From assembly GCA_002084425.1 (NCBI GenBank), contig NBLN01000009.1, forward strand, positions 62,001 through 126,000: 64,000 bases of DNA, read 5' to 3'. The notes under the pieces are model-generated. The model was given only the letters and a program-made list of their open reading frames with translations. It ran no database searches and was not told the origin of the DNA. Both the position numbers and the translations under genes were made by a program. Origin of the DNA: Desulfobacteraceae bacterium 4572_130. Lineage in GTDB: Bacteria > Desulfobacterota > Desulfobacteria > Desulfobacterales > Desulfobacteraceae. This document shows, piece after piece, positions 38,204 to 46,972 of this stretch (position 1 is the stretch's first letter; each line of letters opens with the position of its first letter).

Positions 38204-38377
38204 GATATCTTTGCATAAACATTTTTTATAAATTTTTTTCTAATTTTTAATGTAAAAAATATTTGTAAATGCCTGTAAATAAGGTTTACTTTTTTTTGTC
38301 CAAATTTTAAATTTTAGATATTAAAATAAATCTTCACCATAAAATTTGAACAAAATCAAGCATTGTGCAAAGGCCTT
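38204..38377. mobile_element. Family B MITE-like element with 5-bp target duplication
   Basis: Left end GATATCTTTGCATAAAC and right end ATTGTGCAAAGGCCTT match inversely. TTATA flanks both sides (38199-38203, 38378-38382). The body resembles the other family B copies. It sits between the two MotE-like paralogues. Confidence 0.75.
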
Positions 38378-38392
38378 TTATAATGATTAAAC

Positions 38393-38490
38393 TTTATAGG
38401 AAAGAACTTATAACTACTTAATATTCTTTCATATTTTGTTGTAAGACAAACCATGAACTAAAAATCAGATCTGCCTTATGGCAGTTACTA
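38393..38490 (+). repeat. Family A repeat
   Basis: A full copy, ATAGGAAAGAACTTATAACT to CAGATCTGCCTTATGGCAG, ending about 20 bases from the end of the truncated MotE-like paralogue and directly following a family B element. Confidence 0.8.
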
Positions 38491-38511
38491 AAAATCCTAT
38501 AATTTTTCATT

Positions 38512-38988
38512 TCAGAGGTTGTCTTTAGTGTTTCTAATAATATTTGAAAGCTCATCAACCTGTTTTTGAAGGTCGTTTTCCTTATTAATGTTAAGGATTG
38601 CAAAATCAGAATTTATCTGCCTTTGAAGTGCCATAAGTTTTTCAAAGTCTTCATCTATTTGAAGTTTAATTCTATTAAGTTTTTTTTTTTCAAACAAAAA
38701 ATCTTTTTCTGCCCTGGCAAGTTTTTTTTTTCTTTTTGCAAGACTATTTAATATAATTTTGACAGGATCCGGACATTTAGGACATTCACTGCAGGGTTTA
38801 TTTATCCCTCCATATTTTAGGTTCTTTTTTTTTTCTTTTTTAAGATCCTGTTTAGTTATTTTAATATTTTCATTTTGAGGAAACACGGAATTTAAATTTA
38901 AAAAAGATAATAATGTTGATGAAATAATTAAATAAAAAATAATTATATTTAAAATAAAAGTTATTTTTTTTGTTTTATGTAATAAAAT
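38512..38988 (-). CDS. Truncated MotE-like paralogue, non-canonical start
   Basis: It is a duplicate of the copy at 37515-38156: same leader block (frame runs LHKTKKITFILN), same CSECPKCPDP motif and the same coiled coil (LARAEKDFLFEKKKL, MALQRQINSDF). The C-terminal MgtE_N-like domain is absent; it ends KQVDELSNIIRNTKDNL. The frame extends upstream to CTG/ATT at 38991/38988, seven bases after AAGGGAG, whereas the TTG of the other copy is TTA here. An ATG-only reading would start inside at 38886 and lose the membrane segment. It may be a decaying duplicate. The start overlaps the end of fliJ. Confidence 0.55.
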   Translation of the reverse strand: MLLHKTKKITFILNIIIFYLIISSTLLSFLNLNSVFPQNENIKITKQDLKKEKKKNLKYGGINKPCSECPKCPDPVKIILNSLAKRKKKLARAEKDFLFEKKKLNRIKLQIDEDFEKLMALQRQINSDFAILNINKENDLQKQVDELSNIIRNTKDNL

Positions 38989-39433
38989 CAGATTTCTCCC
39001 TTACTTTTTTTAGAACTACAGCTTCATCTATGATATTTTGTTCAATTTTGCGAAGTTTTTCCATATATTGAGTTTTTTTTTTCTTTTTCAGCAGCTCAAT
39101 TATTTTTTTATTAATAGTCTTTTGAGTAAGAATTTTTTGTTTATCTAAAAGTATTTTTTGTAATTTTGTTTTTATGGCTGTTTTTTCTAAAATATCATTT
39201 TCAATAGAATTAAGATAATTATGATATTGCCTGAACTCATCAGCACTTATTGTTTTTAATATAGCTTTGTTTAAATCATCAAATACTTTTGAATAATCAA
39301 ATTTTAATTTTTCAATTGCTTTTATAGATTCCATAACATCCATAAAAGCCTTTGAAGTTTCTTGTCTAGCAAGGTCTTCAAGATACTCTCTGTATTTTAG
39401 CACTGATTGAAGTTTAAAATTAAATTTTTTCAT
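38975..39433 (-). CDS. fliJ: Flagellar export protein FliJ
   Basis: A 152-residue all-helical coiled-coil protein, FKLQSVLKYREYLEDLARQE at the N-terminus is the FliJ hallmark. FliJ is the central stalk of the FliH-FliI export ATPase and links it to FlhA. It lies 290 bases downstream of fliI, separated by repeats. Confidence 0.8.
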   Translation of the reverse strand: MKKFNFKLQSVLKYREYLEDLARQETSKAFMDVMESIKAIEKLKFDYSKVFDDLNKAILKTISADEFRQYHNYLNSIENDILEKTAIKTKLQKILLDKQKILTQKTINKKIIELLKKKKKTQYMEKLRKIEQNIIDEAVVLKKVREKSDFIT

Positions 39434-39466
39434 TTATCTTCAAACTTTAATAAACTCATAAAAAGT

Positions 39467-39553
39467 TTATATAAAAGAACTTATAACTACTTAATATTTT
39501 TTTATGTTTCATTGTGAGGCAAACTAATAATCAAATCTGCCTTATAAGCATTT
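39467..39553 (+). repeat. Family A repeat
   Basis: A copy beginning TTATATAAAAGAACTTATAA, with ATGTTTCATTGTGAGGCAA and CAAATCTGCCTTATAAGCA. It lies between fliI and fliJ on the non-coding strand. Confidence 0.75.
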
Positions 39554-39631
39554 GCTGATGCCCTAAGCAGACAATTAAAAACAAACCCATTTTTTTATTT
39601 TATCCCAAAAGCTTAATAACCTTTATGTCCT

Positions 39632-39696
39632 GTCAGGCACAACAAAGCATGAAACATTTATAAAAATTAAAAAAGAGCCTAGCTTTTCATATAAAT
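39632..39696 (-). repeat. Module E repeat, solo copy
   Basis: Reverse complement of module E (AGGCACAACAAAGCATGAAA, AAAAGAGCCTAGCTTTTCA). It lies immediately downstream of the fliI stop. Confidence 0.6.
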
Positions 39697-39721
39697 TATA
39701 TAAAAAATTTTTATGGGGCCA

Positions 39722-41056
39722 TCACACTTTTGATAGAATTTCTGAAAGCTTTTTAACGCCTTGTTGAAGCTCATTTTTTTTATTAATATCTTGTTTTAAA
39801 AATTGATTAATCAATGGCATCAATTTTTTAGCCTGATCTATTTTAGGATTTGAACCATCTACATAGGCACCTATGGATATCATATCTTCTGCATTTTTAT
39901 AGGCAGCAATTATATCTATTGCTTTTTCTCTTATTTTAAAATGCTCAGGTAAAGTAACAGATCTTATTACCCTTGAAACACTTGCAAGAACATCTATTGC
40001 TGGATAATGTCCCTTATCAGCAAGCTCCCTTGTAAGAATAATATGACCATCAACTATAGAACGAACAGTGTCTCCTACAGGATCATTAAAATCATCTCCT
40101 TCAACAAGAACAGTATATATCCCTGTTATAGAACCACTTTTTTCAACATATCCTGCCCGTTCAAGAAGAATAGGAATTTGGACAAAAAATGAAGGTGTAT
40201 ATCCCTTAGAAGTAGGAAATTCTCCTGCTGCAAGCCCAACATCTCTGTAAGACATGGCAAAACGGGTTATTGAATCTATTATTAAAAGTACATTTTTCCC
40301 TTGATCTCTAAAATACTCAGCAATAGTAGTTGCAAGATATGCCCCCCTAATTCTTACTAGAGGTGGAGTGTCTGAAGTTGCAGCTATAACAACAGATTTT
40401 TTTATACCATCTTCACCTAGTATGTCATTGATAAAATCCTTAACTTCTCTTCCCCTTTCTCCTATAAGCCCAACAACAGTTATATCCGCTTCTGTATGCT
40501 TTGTCATCATACCCATAAGCATACTTTTTCCTACTCCAGAACCTGACATTATAGCAACTCTTTGTCCTCTCCCCAGAGTCATCATAGTATTTATTGCATT
40601 AATTCCAACATCAATATATTCTTTTATAGGTTTTCTATGCATTGGATTAATAGGTTTACCATAAAGAGGATATCTAATTTTAGAATCTATTGTTCCTTTG
40701 CCATCTAAAGGCATCCCCATTCCATCTATGATTCGTCCAATAAATTCATTTCCAACAAAAGCTTCTGGAGATTCAGCAAACGGAATAATTCTGCTTCCAG
40801 GACTTATTCCTCTAATATTTCCATAGGGCATTAAAAGTACTTTTTCATCTCTAAATCCTATGACTTCAGCTTTAATTTCCTGATTTTCATTGTTTTTGAT
40901 AATACACAGGCTTCCAATGCCAAGCCCTAGCCCATCGCCTTCTGCAACAAGACCAATAACTCTGGATATTTTTCCTTCAGGCATTATAGGCATACAAGAA
41001 TCAAGTGCATCAAAGTATTGATTCCAATTTATTTTATAATCAGGATTTTCAATCAT
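39722..41056 (-). CDS. fliI: Flagellum-specific export ATPase
   Basis: A 444-residue RecA-fold hexameric ATPase of the flagellar type III export apparatus. Walker A is SGSGVGKSMLMG near residue 168; Walker B is VLLIIDSITRFAMSYRDVGLA. The GEFPTSKGYTPSFFVQIPILLERAG signature is clear. Start ATG overlaps the fliH stop (ATGA-type). Confidence 0.97.
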   Translation of the reverse strand: MIENPDYKINWNQYFDALDSCMPIMPEGKISRVIGLVAEGDGLGLGIGSLCIIKNNENQEIKAEVIGFRDEKVLLMPYGNIRGISPGSRIIPFAESPEAFVGNEFIGRIIDGMGMPLDGKGTIDSKIRYPLYGKPINPMHRKPIKEYIDVGINAINTMMTLGRGQRVAIMSGSGVGKSMLMGMMTKHTEADITVVGLIGERGREVKDFINDILGEDGIKKSVVIAATSDTPPLVRIRGAYLATTIAEYFRDQGKNVLLIIDSITRFAMSYRDVGLAAGEFPTSKGYTPSFFVQIPILLERAGYVEKSGSITGIYTVLVEGDDFNDPVGDTVRSIVDGHIILTRELADKGHYPAIDVLASVSRVIRSVTLPEHFKIREKAIDIIAAYKNAEDMISIGAYVDGSNPKIDQAKKLMPLINQFLKQDINKKNELQQGVKKLSEILSKV

Positions 41057-42429
41057 ATTTTACCTGTTTTAATAATACTTGAAAAAACAGCATTCAGTCT
41101 TGATTGAATATCTGTTGAAACATTTGCCTTTGAAGTTTCTATTTTACAGCCTCCAGGATTTATAGAAAAATTTCGCACAATGCGAATACCTTTTAAACTT
41201 TTTATATTTTTAAAAAATTCTTGTTTTATTGTTTTAATATACTCATAGTCCTTTGTTGAAACATTAATGGAAATTTTTTCTGGGTCAGGCAGACATTTTA
41301 AAGCATGCATTACTGATTCCCTTACAAGTGTGTCATCAATCTCAACCTTTGCAAGAACTATTTTTTCAGCTATTTGACAAACAAGGGAAATAATATTAAC
41401 TTCATGTTTTTTAATAAGTTCATGCCAAATATTATTTGTTTTTAACAAAATATCTTCAAAAGAAGCTATGATTTTTAAAATCTTTGCGTTACCATTATCT
41501 ATTGCTTCTTTTTCACCTTTTTTAAACCCTTGCTTATAGCCTTTAACTTCACCTGATTCTCTGCCTTCATTAATACCTTGATTAATACCTTGATTAATAC
41601 CTTTATCTTCACCATGTTCAAAGCCTTGTTCAAAGCCTTTTGCTTCTCCTTTTTGAAAACCTTGTTTAAAACTTTCTTTTTGCCCTTGCTTAAAGCCTTG
41701 TTCAACCCCTTTTTCTCTGCCTTGTTTAAAACCATTATCCAATCCCCTAACAAAGCTAGCCTTAAAACCAGAGTTAAAGCCTGTATCAAAACCAGAGTTA
41801 AAGCCTGTATCAAAACCAGAGTTAAAGCCTGTATCAAAACCAGAGTTAAAGCCTGTATCAAAACCTTCTTGTTTTTTAATTTCAATTTCTTTGTCATTTA
41901 AAAAAACAGATTCTTTTTTAATATCAGGATGCAAGTCTAAGTCTAATGAAGAATCTTGTTCTATGAGAGATTTTTTTTCAGAATCAGGAACAATAAAAGA
42001 AAATTCAAATTTATTATTTTTTTTATCTAAATAGTTATCATGTTGATAAAATGAATTAAAACTATTGGCGGGGTCTATATATTTATCATGCGTGCATGTG
42101 TATTTAAAGGTATCTGAATTATGTTGCTGTCTTATATTTTTTTTATTTTTATAGAGTTGTTTAAATGGAACTAAGGCTTTATTTTTTTTGTAAAGCTGCT
42201 TAAAAAAATCTAGTCTGTCAGATTCTTTGTTTAAATCTTTTTTATCTTTATTAAATGGATTAAAAATATTTAATTCATCATTTTGATAATCATCAAAAAG
42301 TATTTTAAAACGATTATAATCAGGTATAGTTTTGTCACTCCTCAAAAACTTTTCCCTGGCAAACATTTTAAGAGAGGAAGTGGCAAGAGGAGACCATGTA
42401 TTTTTATTTTTTTTATCAGACAAGGACAT
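41053..42429 (-). CDS. fliH: Flagellar assembly protein FliH with long Gly-rich repeat
   Basis: A 458-residue FliH, far above the usual ~230. Residues ~1-180 are a low-complexity N-terminus. Residues ~190-308 form an extended GxxxG-type repeat helix (repeating GF--GF-- pattern) that is known from FliH but much longer here. Residues ~320-458 are the conserved domain (HEVNIISLVCQIAEKIVLAKVEIDD...VSTDIQSRLNAVFSSI). FliH regulates FliI and tethers it to the C-ring. It overlaps fliG (upstream) and fliI. Confidence 0.92.
   Translation of the reverse strand: MSLSDKKNKNTWSPLATSSLKMFAREKFLRSDKTIPDYNRFKILFDDYQNDELNIFNPFNKDKKDLNKESDRLDFFKQLYKKNKALVPFKQLYKNKKNIRQQHNSDTFKYTCTHDKYIDPANSFNSFYQHDNYLDKKNNKFEFSFIVPDSEKKSLIEQDSSLDLDLHPDIKKESVFLNDKEIEIKKQEGFDTGFNSGFDTGFNSGFDTGFNSGFDTGFNSGFKASFVRGLDNGFKQGREKGVEQGFKQGQKESFKQGFQKGEAKGFEQGFEHGEDKGINQGINQGINEGRESGEVKGYKQGFKKGEKEAIDNGNAKILKIIASFEDILLKTNNIWHELIKKHEVNIISLVCQIAEKIVLAKVEIDDTLVRESVMHALKCLPDPEKISINVSTKDYEYIKTIKQEFFKNIKSLKGIRIVRNFSINPGGCKIETSKANVSTDIQSRLNAVFSSIIKTGKI
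41764..41859 (-). repeat. 24-bp tandem repeat inside fliH
   Basis: Four perfect 24-bp copies encode (minus strand) GFDTGFNS each, within the Gly-rich region (residues ~190-221 of FliH). Identical DNA repeats suggest recent slippage expansion. Confidence 0.9.
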
Positions 42430-43438
42430 TTTTCTTTCCCTTGCCTCCTAACATTATAATTCCATCATCCTCAAGACTCTTTGCAATGTTAACTATTGTC
42501 TGTTGCGCCTCTTCAACCTGAGCTAATCGTACAGGTCCCATAGTTTCAAGATCATCCTTAAGCATGTCGCCTGCTCTTTGGGAAAGATTAGAAAATATTT
42601 TAGTTCTCATTTCATTTGTTGCTGTTTTAAGAGAATAAGTTAATAATTGACTGTCAATATTTTTAATAATTACTCTCATAACACGATCTTCAATATTGAT
42701 AAGATCTTCAAAAACAAACATCATATTTTTAATTTCATCTGCCATTTCAGCATTATTTTGTCTAATTGTTCCTAGAATTTTTTCTTCGGTTTCTTTGTCA
42801 ACACCATTGATAATATCTACTAGGACTTCAATTCCTCCGGCCTTTCCTCCACCTGGTCCTCCAATACTACTTAACTCATTTTTAAGAGCTTTATCCACAT
42901 CTCTTACAACATCTTCTGATATCTCACCAAGCTTTGCAATTCTTAAGGCAATATCTCCTTTTTTGTTATCAGGCACAGCTGATAGAATTTCCGAAGCTAT
43001 ATCAGGAGGCATATGCGATAGAACCATTGCAACTGTTTGTGGCTGTTCACTTTCGATATAACTTGTTAGGGTTGCAATATTAACACCTTTACTCCATGTA
43101 AATGGAAAGTTTTTCTTTCTATTTTCAACATCACTAAGAATAGCTTTTGCATCTTCATCATTTAGGCTGTTTGCAAGAACTTTTCTAAAAAAAGAATTAC
43201 CTTCAACAACTTTATTACTTTCCCCCTCAAATTTTTTTACAAACTCATGTGAAATAATTGAAAGAGCCTCAGGAGTGATATAATCAATTTTTGACATTTC
43301 AAAGGCAACTTCTTTAATTTCTTTATCATTCATTTTTTCAAAGACCTGTGATGCATAATCTTCACCCATTGAAAGAAGAAAAATTGCTGATTTTTGTGGT
43401 CCTTTAAGATTTTCAGCATCTAATTTATTACTTGTCAT
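42416..43438 (-). CDS. fliG: Flagellar motor switch protein FliG
   Basis: A 340-residue rotor protein. N-terminal FliG_N (FLLSMGEDYASQVFEKMNDKEIKEVAFEMS), middle domain with SEQPQTVAMVLSHMPP, and C-terminal torque-generating domain (MMFVFEDLINIEDRVMRVIIKNID, KAATNEMRTKIFSNLSQRA) with the charged residues that meet MotA. It binds the C-terminal tail of FliF, encoded by the overlapping upstream gene. Confidence 0.96.
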   Translation of the reverse strand: MTSNKLDAENLKGPQKSAIFLLSMGEDYASQVFEKMNDKEIKEVAFEMSKIDYITPEALSIISHEFVKKFEGESNKVVEGNSFFRKVLANSLNDEDAKAILSDVENRKKNFPFTWSKGVNIATLTSYIESEQPQTVAMVLSHMPPDIASEILSAVPDNKKGDIALRIAKLGEISEDVVRDVDKALKNELSSIGGPGGGKAGGIEVLVDIINGVDKETEEKILGTIRQNNAEMADEIKNMMFVFEDLINIEDRVMRVIIKNIDSQLLTYSLKTATNEMRTKIFSNLSQRAGDMLKDDLETMGPVRLAQVEEAQQTIVNIAKSLEDDGIIMLGGKGKKNVLV

Positions 43439-45338
43439 TTTTTTCCCCCTCAGCAGTTATCCAACCTTTAATTATATTAGCTGATTTATTTACATCTGTA
43501 TTTGCATAATAAGCTGCTTTTTCAGATATTGAAAGAGTTGCAAGATATAGTCCTTTTTCTATGGGAGTCATTGTATCAATAAATTCTTGTCTTTCTTCCG
43601 GGGTCATATCCTCAAAAAGTTGTTTTCGTTCTTCCGGGGTCATGTCTAGAAGGAATTTTCTTCGTTCTTCAAGGGGCATATCATTAAAAAATTGTCTTCG
43701 TTCTTCCGGTTTCATTTCTGCCAGATATTGTCTTTGTTCATCAGGAGTCATCTCGGCAAAGTTAGGAATTATTTTTTCTTTTCTCATATCATCAGTCTCT
43801 TTATCTTCTTTATCTTCTTTGTCATCATCTTTATCATCTTCACTCTCTTTTGCTGCTTCAGCATCTTTTTCTTGTTCAAGTGCTGCTAGTCGTGCTGCTT
43901 CTTCTTCATTCTTTTTTATTCTTCTTAAGATTATAAATACTATCATCAATATAATAAAAAGAATGAGCAAAATTAATAAAATATTAATAATAGTTCTGCC
44001 ATATTTTTCTTTAATTAACTCCCATCCAGTTAATTCTGGCTTGGATATTTTAATTTCATCAATAGATGCAAAGGGAAAACTTTGCATGGAGATTTGATCT
44101 TGACGCACTTCATTAAAACCCATGGCTTTAAGAACAATATCTTTAAACTGATTCATTTCAATATCTGATCTTGGAACATAAACTTTAATAATATTACCAG
44201 CCTCATCATCCTTTTTTTCATATTTTCCATCAACAACAGCAGCAACTGAAAGTCGTCTTAATACAGCCATTGGCTTTATTTTTTTACTAATTCTTTTGCT
44301 TATCTCATAGTTTACAGTATCTTCTCTTTTATTTATAATTTCCATATCATTGATGAACCGCTGTCCTCCAGGCGGTACAATCGGATTCACACTTGAAGGA
44401 TCCCCTGGCTGATTTATGGGTTTTTGAATATCCTCAGCAAGTTTTTTTTGGCTTCGTATAAATGTGGTATCTCTTTCATAGGGATCATATATTTCTTCAT
44501 CAACATTATTTTGACTAAAATCCATTTCAGCTGTAACACGAACTATAGCTTTCTCCTTGCCTACAATTCTTTCAAGCATTGTTTGAATACGGTCTGCAAT
44601 ATTTTCTTCAAATCTTATCTTATATTTATATTGAGTATCAGCAAGATTTTTTTCTTTTAATCTTGCCTTTCTTTCTTCGTCAGATTTCCCTTCAAACAAA
44701 ATTTTTCCTGTTGTATCAACAATTGTAACAAGTTTAGGTGTAAGATCTTGAACTGCACTTGCAACTAAATGTGCAATAGCAGCTACTTTTTCTTCTTCAA
44801 GATCGCTTTTAAGTTCTAGAAGAATTGATGCTGAAGGTTTTTTTATTTCTTCTATAAAAACAGAATCTTTAGGTAAAACTATCATAACCCTTGCATCTTT
44901 TACTTCATCAAATGCTATGATTGTTCTTGCTAACTCACCTTGTAAAGCTCTTTTGTTATTAATTTTTTGTACATATTCAGTAATCCCAAAATCAGTTTTG
45001 TCAAATATTTCATATCCTACTCCAGAAGAACCTTTAGGTATTCCATCTTTTGCCATACTAAGTCTTACATTATAAACTTCACGTTCTGGAACCAAAATAA
45101 TACTTCCACCGGATTCAAGTTTATAAGGAATCTTTATTTCTTTGAGTTTTTCAACAATTGCTGAAGCATCTGTTTCAGAAAGTCCAGTATAGGCAGCCTT
45201 ATAAGTAGTCTTGTTTGCCCACATAAACATTGTTGTAAAACCTGCAATAATAAAAAGAATCAGTACTCCAAAGGCAATCCTTTTTAGGAGGCTCATTTCT
45301 TTATAAATTCTCACAATATGTTCAAATAATAATTTCAT
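43428..45338 (-). CDS. fliF: Flagellar MS-ring protein FliF with repetitive C-tail
   Basis: A 636-residue MS-ring subunit, slightly above the usual length. Transmembrane segment 1 (~20-40), the RBM/YscJ domains (TDASAIVEKLKEIKIPYKLESGG, LARTIIAFDEVKDARVMIVLP), transmembrane segment 2 (~455-480, IINILLILLILFIILMIVFIIL). The cytoplasmic tail has an acidic spacer and then six 12-residue repeats before the terminal FliG-binding helix (NIIKGWI). The gene overlaps fliG by 11 bases. Confidence 0.95.
   Translation of the reverse strand: MKLLFEHIVRIYKEMSLLKRIAFGVLILFIIAGFTTMFMWANKTTYKAAYTGLSETDASAIVEKLKEIKIPYKLESGGSIILVPEREVYNVRLSMAKDGIPKGSSGVGYEIFDKTDFGITEYVQKINNKRALQGELARTIIAFDEVKDARVMIVLPKDSVFIEEIKKPSASILLELKSDLEEEKVAAIAHLVASAVQDLTPKLVTIVDTTGKILFEGKSDEERKARLKEKNLADTQYKYKIRFEENIADRIQTMLERIVGKEKAIVRVTAEMDFSQNNVDEEIYDPYERDTTFIRSQKKLAEDIQKPINQPGDPSSVNPIVPPGGQRFINDMEIINKREDTVNYEISKRISKKIKPMAVLRRLSVAAVVDGKYEKKDDEAGNIIKVYVPRSDIEMNQFKDIVLKAMGFNEVRQDQISMQSFPFASIDEIKISKPELTGWELIKEKYGRTIINILLILLILFIILMIVFIILRRIKKNEEEAARLAALEQEKDAEAAKESEDDKDDDKEDKEDKETDDMRKEKIIPNFAEMTPDEQRQYLAEMKPEERRQFFNDMPLEERRKFLLDMTPEERKQLFEDMTPEERQEFIDTMTPIEKGLYLATLSISEKAAYYANTDVNKSANIIKGWITAEGEKNDK
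43536..43751 (-). repeat. Six 12-residue (36-bp) repeats in FliF tail
   Basis: Residues 530-601 of FliF consist of six units of the type MTPEERKQLFED or MKPEERRQFFND, each with Met-x-Pro at the start and an amphipathic helix after. It follows a strongly acidic segment (EDDKDDDKEDKED) and precedes the terminal FliG-binding part. Confidence 0.9.
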
Positions 45339-45497
45339 TTATTCAGCATTATTAAATATTAGAATTTGATAAATTAGTAAAAAGTTGTTGATGCCGCAAA
45401 GGGAAAATAATTAAAAATTCCCCTTAAAAAAATATGCGTTTTAAATTCATTTTAAGAAAGATAAAATATTTTGCTTTCTATAATTTTGATGACACCA

Positions 45498-45788
45498 TTA
45501 AATTTGCATGTGCATAATTTCTTTGTATGAGTCCATAGCTTTAGCTCGTATTTGAGTCAAAAGCTTTAAAGAAACTTCTGCTCTTCCAATAGCCATCATA
45601 CCTTCATGAATACCAAGTTCACCTTTAATAACCTTTTGTATAGAATCATCAGCAACATTTTGCTTTACATTTACATCTTTTAAAGCCGCATTAAATCTCT
45701 GGGAAAAAGAAGGATCCCTTCGTTGAAATTTTTGAATCAAAGGTTCTGTATTAAGAAATATTTTACCTGGTTCAGTCGTAACATTCAT
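45498..45788 (-). CDS. fliE: Flagellar hook-basal body protein FliE
   Basis: A 96-residue protein that joins the MS ring to the rod. The C-terminal region EVSLKLLTQIRAKAMDSYKEIMHMQI is diagnostic. Start ATG with AAAGGAGGG upstream. fliF follows after ~160 bases without an evident gene. Confidence 0.92.
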   Translation of the reverse strand: MNVTTEPGKIFLNTEPLIQKFQRRDPSFSQRFNAALKDVNVKQNVADDSIQKVIKGELGIHEGMMAIGRAEVSLKLLTQIRAKAMDSYKEIMHMQI

Positions 45789-45805
45789 TGTCTCCCTCCT
45801 TTAAT

Positions 45806-45900
45806 TTATATGAAATCATAGACTTTTTTTTAATGTCTATAAGTGTTTCATTCTTTGTTATGAATTAGATATTAATAATTAGGTCTGGCCATGCCAGTTA
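45806..45900 (+). repeat. Module E repeat, solo copy
   Basis: Module E without an A part (TTATATGAAATCATAGAC, TATAAGTGTTTCATTCTTTG, GGTCTGGCCATGCCAGTTA). It lies between flgC and fliE, on the non-template side. Confidence 0.65.
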
Positions 45901-46040
45901 TTTTCAGTTCTGTAAAAAGCTCTAACTTAAAATATTTAAAATGATAAAAAAATAAAGTGTTTTTGGTTTTTTCCTTTTAATAAATCAAATTTTAAAATTG
46001 ATAAAATTAGCTTATTTACCTAATTCAAGGGCTTTTAATA

Positions 46041-46466
46041 TCATACTTCAACAATCATATCTGCAACCTCTGTAAGATGATCTACATTAGGCATGGCAAC
46101 ATATCCTGTAACAGGATCAGCATCAGGATGAGCTGGATTATATACAAGCCTAAAATCTTCCTGGGATTTAATTATTTTAGCAACTTCAACACCTGTAGCT
46201 TTATAATCTTTAATTTTACTGCCAAATTCAATTGGATGCATTTCAATAAAAGGTTTTTTATCTTCATGTGCGTTTTTTTGTAAAGCACTTTTAAATTTAT
46301 CTAGATCTTTTCCTTTTAGTACAACCATTCTACGTATATAGGGGCCACCTTCAGCTGTTCGTGTAGTATCAACATTAGCAAGGTTGCCTGCTATTACATT
46401 CATTTTAGTACGATGGGCAGCAAGCCCAGTAGAACTGATTTTCATAGCATTTATAAGATCAACCAT
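46041..46466 (-). CDS. flgC: Flagellar basal-body rod protein FlgC
   Basis: A 141-residue rod protein. NAMKISSTGLAAHRTKMNVIAGNLANVDTTRT is the rod-protein N-terminal signature, GYVAMPNVDHLTEVADMIVEV the C-terminal one. It is 3 bases from flgB. Confidence 0.95.
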   Translation of the reverse strand: MVDLINAMKISSTGLAAHRTKMNVIAGNLANVDTTRTAEGGPYIRRMVVLKGKDLDKFKSALQKNAHEDKKPFIEMHPIEFGSKIKDYKATGVEVAKIIKSQEDFRLVYNPAHPDADPVTGYVAMPNVDHLTEVADMIVEV

Positions 46467-46469
46467 AAT

Positions 46470-46880
46470 TTATCTTCCTCCTTCCTGAATAGCATGACGC
46501 AGAATAGTCATTTTTCTTATTAGCATCTCTGATGTTGTAGTATATTTTATATTATTTTGTATTAAATTAGACATTTCTGTATCAATATCAACTGGATCCA
46601 AATGTTCTAGATCAACGTCATCACTGAATTTTCCATTTATTGAAAAAAAATCAGCTTTTACCCCTGAAAAATGTTTATCATGAGTACAAGCTATTTTTTG
46701 AGGTTTTTCTTCTCCTATTGCTCTTTTTAAAGCCTTTTTAAAGTCAATATCTTTGGGTACATATTTGATTGTATCCATATTAGCTATATTACCTGTAATA
46801 AGATTATGCCGTCTTGCAGATATGTCAAGCGCATGAGATATTACATCATAAGTTCTATTGAATACTCTTGAGTCACCCAT
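46470..46880 (-). CDS. flgB: Flagellar basal-body rod protein FlgB
   Basis: A 136-residue rod protein: ISHALDISARRHNLITGNIANMDTIKYVPKDIDFKKAL, ending TTSEMLIRKMTILRHAIQEG. It is the first gene of the flagellar operon and lies directly below a -24/-12 promoter at 46951-46965. Confidence 0.95.
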   Translation of the reverse strand: MGDSRVFNRTYDVISHALDISARRHNLITGNIANMDTIKYVPKDIDFKKALKRAIGEEKPQKIACTHDKHFSGVKADFFSINGKFSDDVDLEHLDPVDIDTEMSNLIQNNIKYTTTSEMLIRKMTILRHAIQEGGR

Positions 46881-46950
46881 GTTTTTCCTTAATAGTAATT
46901 TAAAGCAGCTCTAAATTATACTTTTTTTATCAAATTTAATTTAAAGAAAA

Positions 46951-46965
46951 GCAATTTATATGCCA
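46951..46965 (-). promoter_or_regulatory. Sigma-54 (-24/-12) promoter of the flagellar operon
   Basis: The minus strand reads TGGCATATAAATTGC, i.e. GG and GC spaced by ten bases, a near-consensus RpoN site. It lies ~70 bases before the flgB start and just after the end of the enhancer-binding protein gene at 46973, which is the obvious candidate activator. Confidence 0.8.
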
Positions 46966-46972
46966 GATATAA

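Noticed and set aside
41578-41901. Plus-strand and alternative-frame open frames across fliH
   Set aside because: They are shadows of the repeat region of fliH, low in complexity and lacking ribosome sites.
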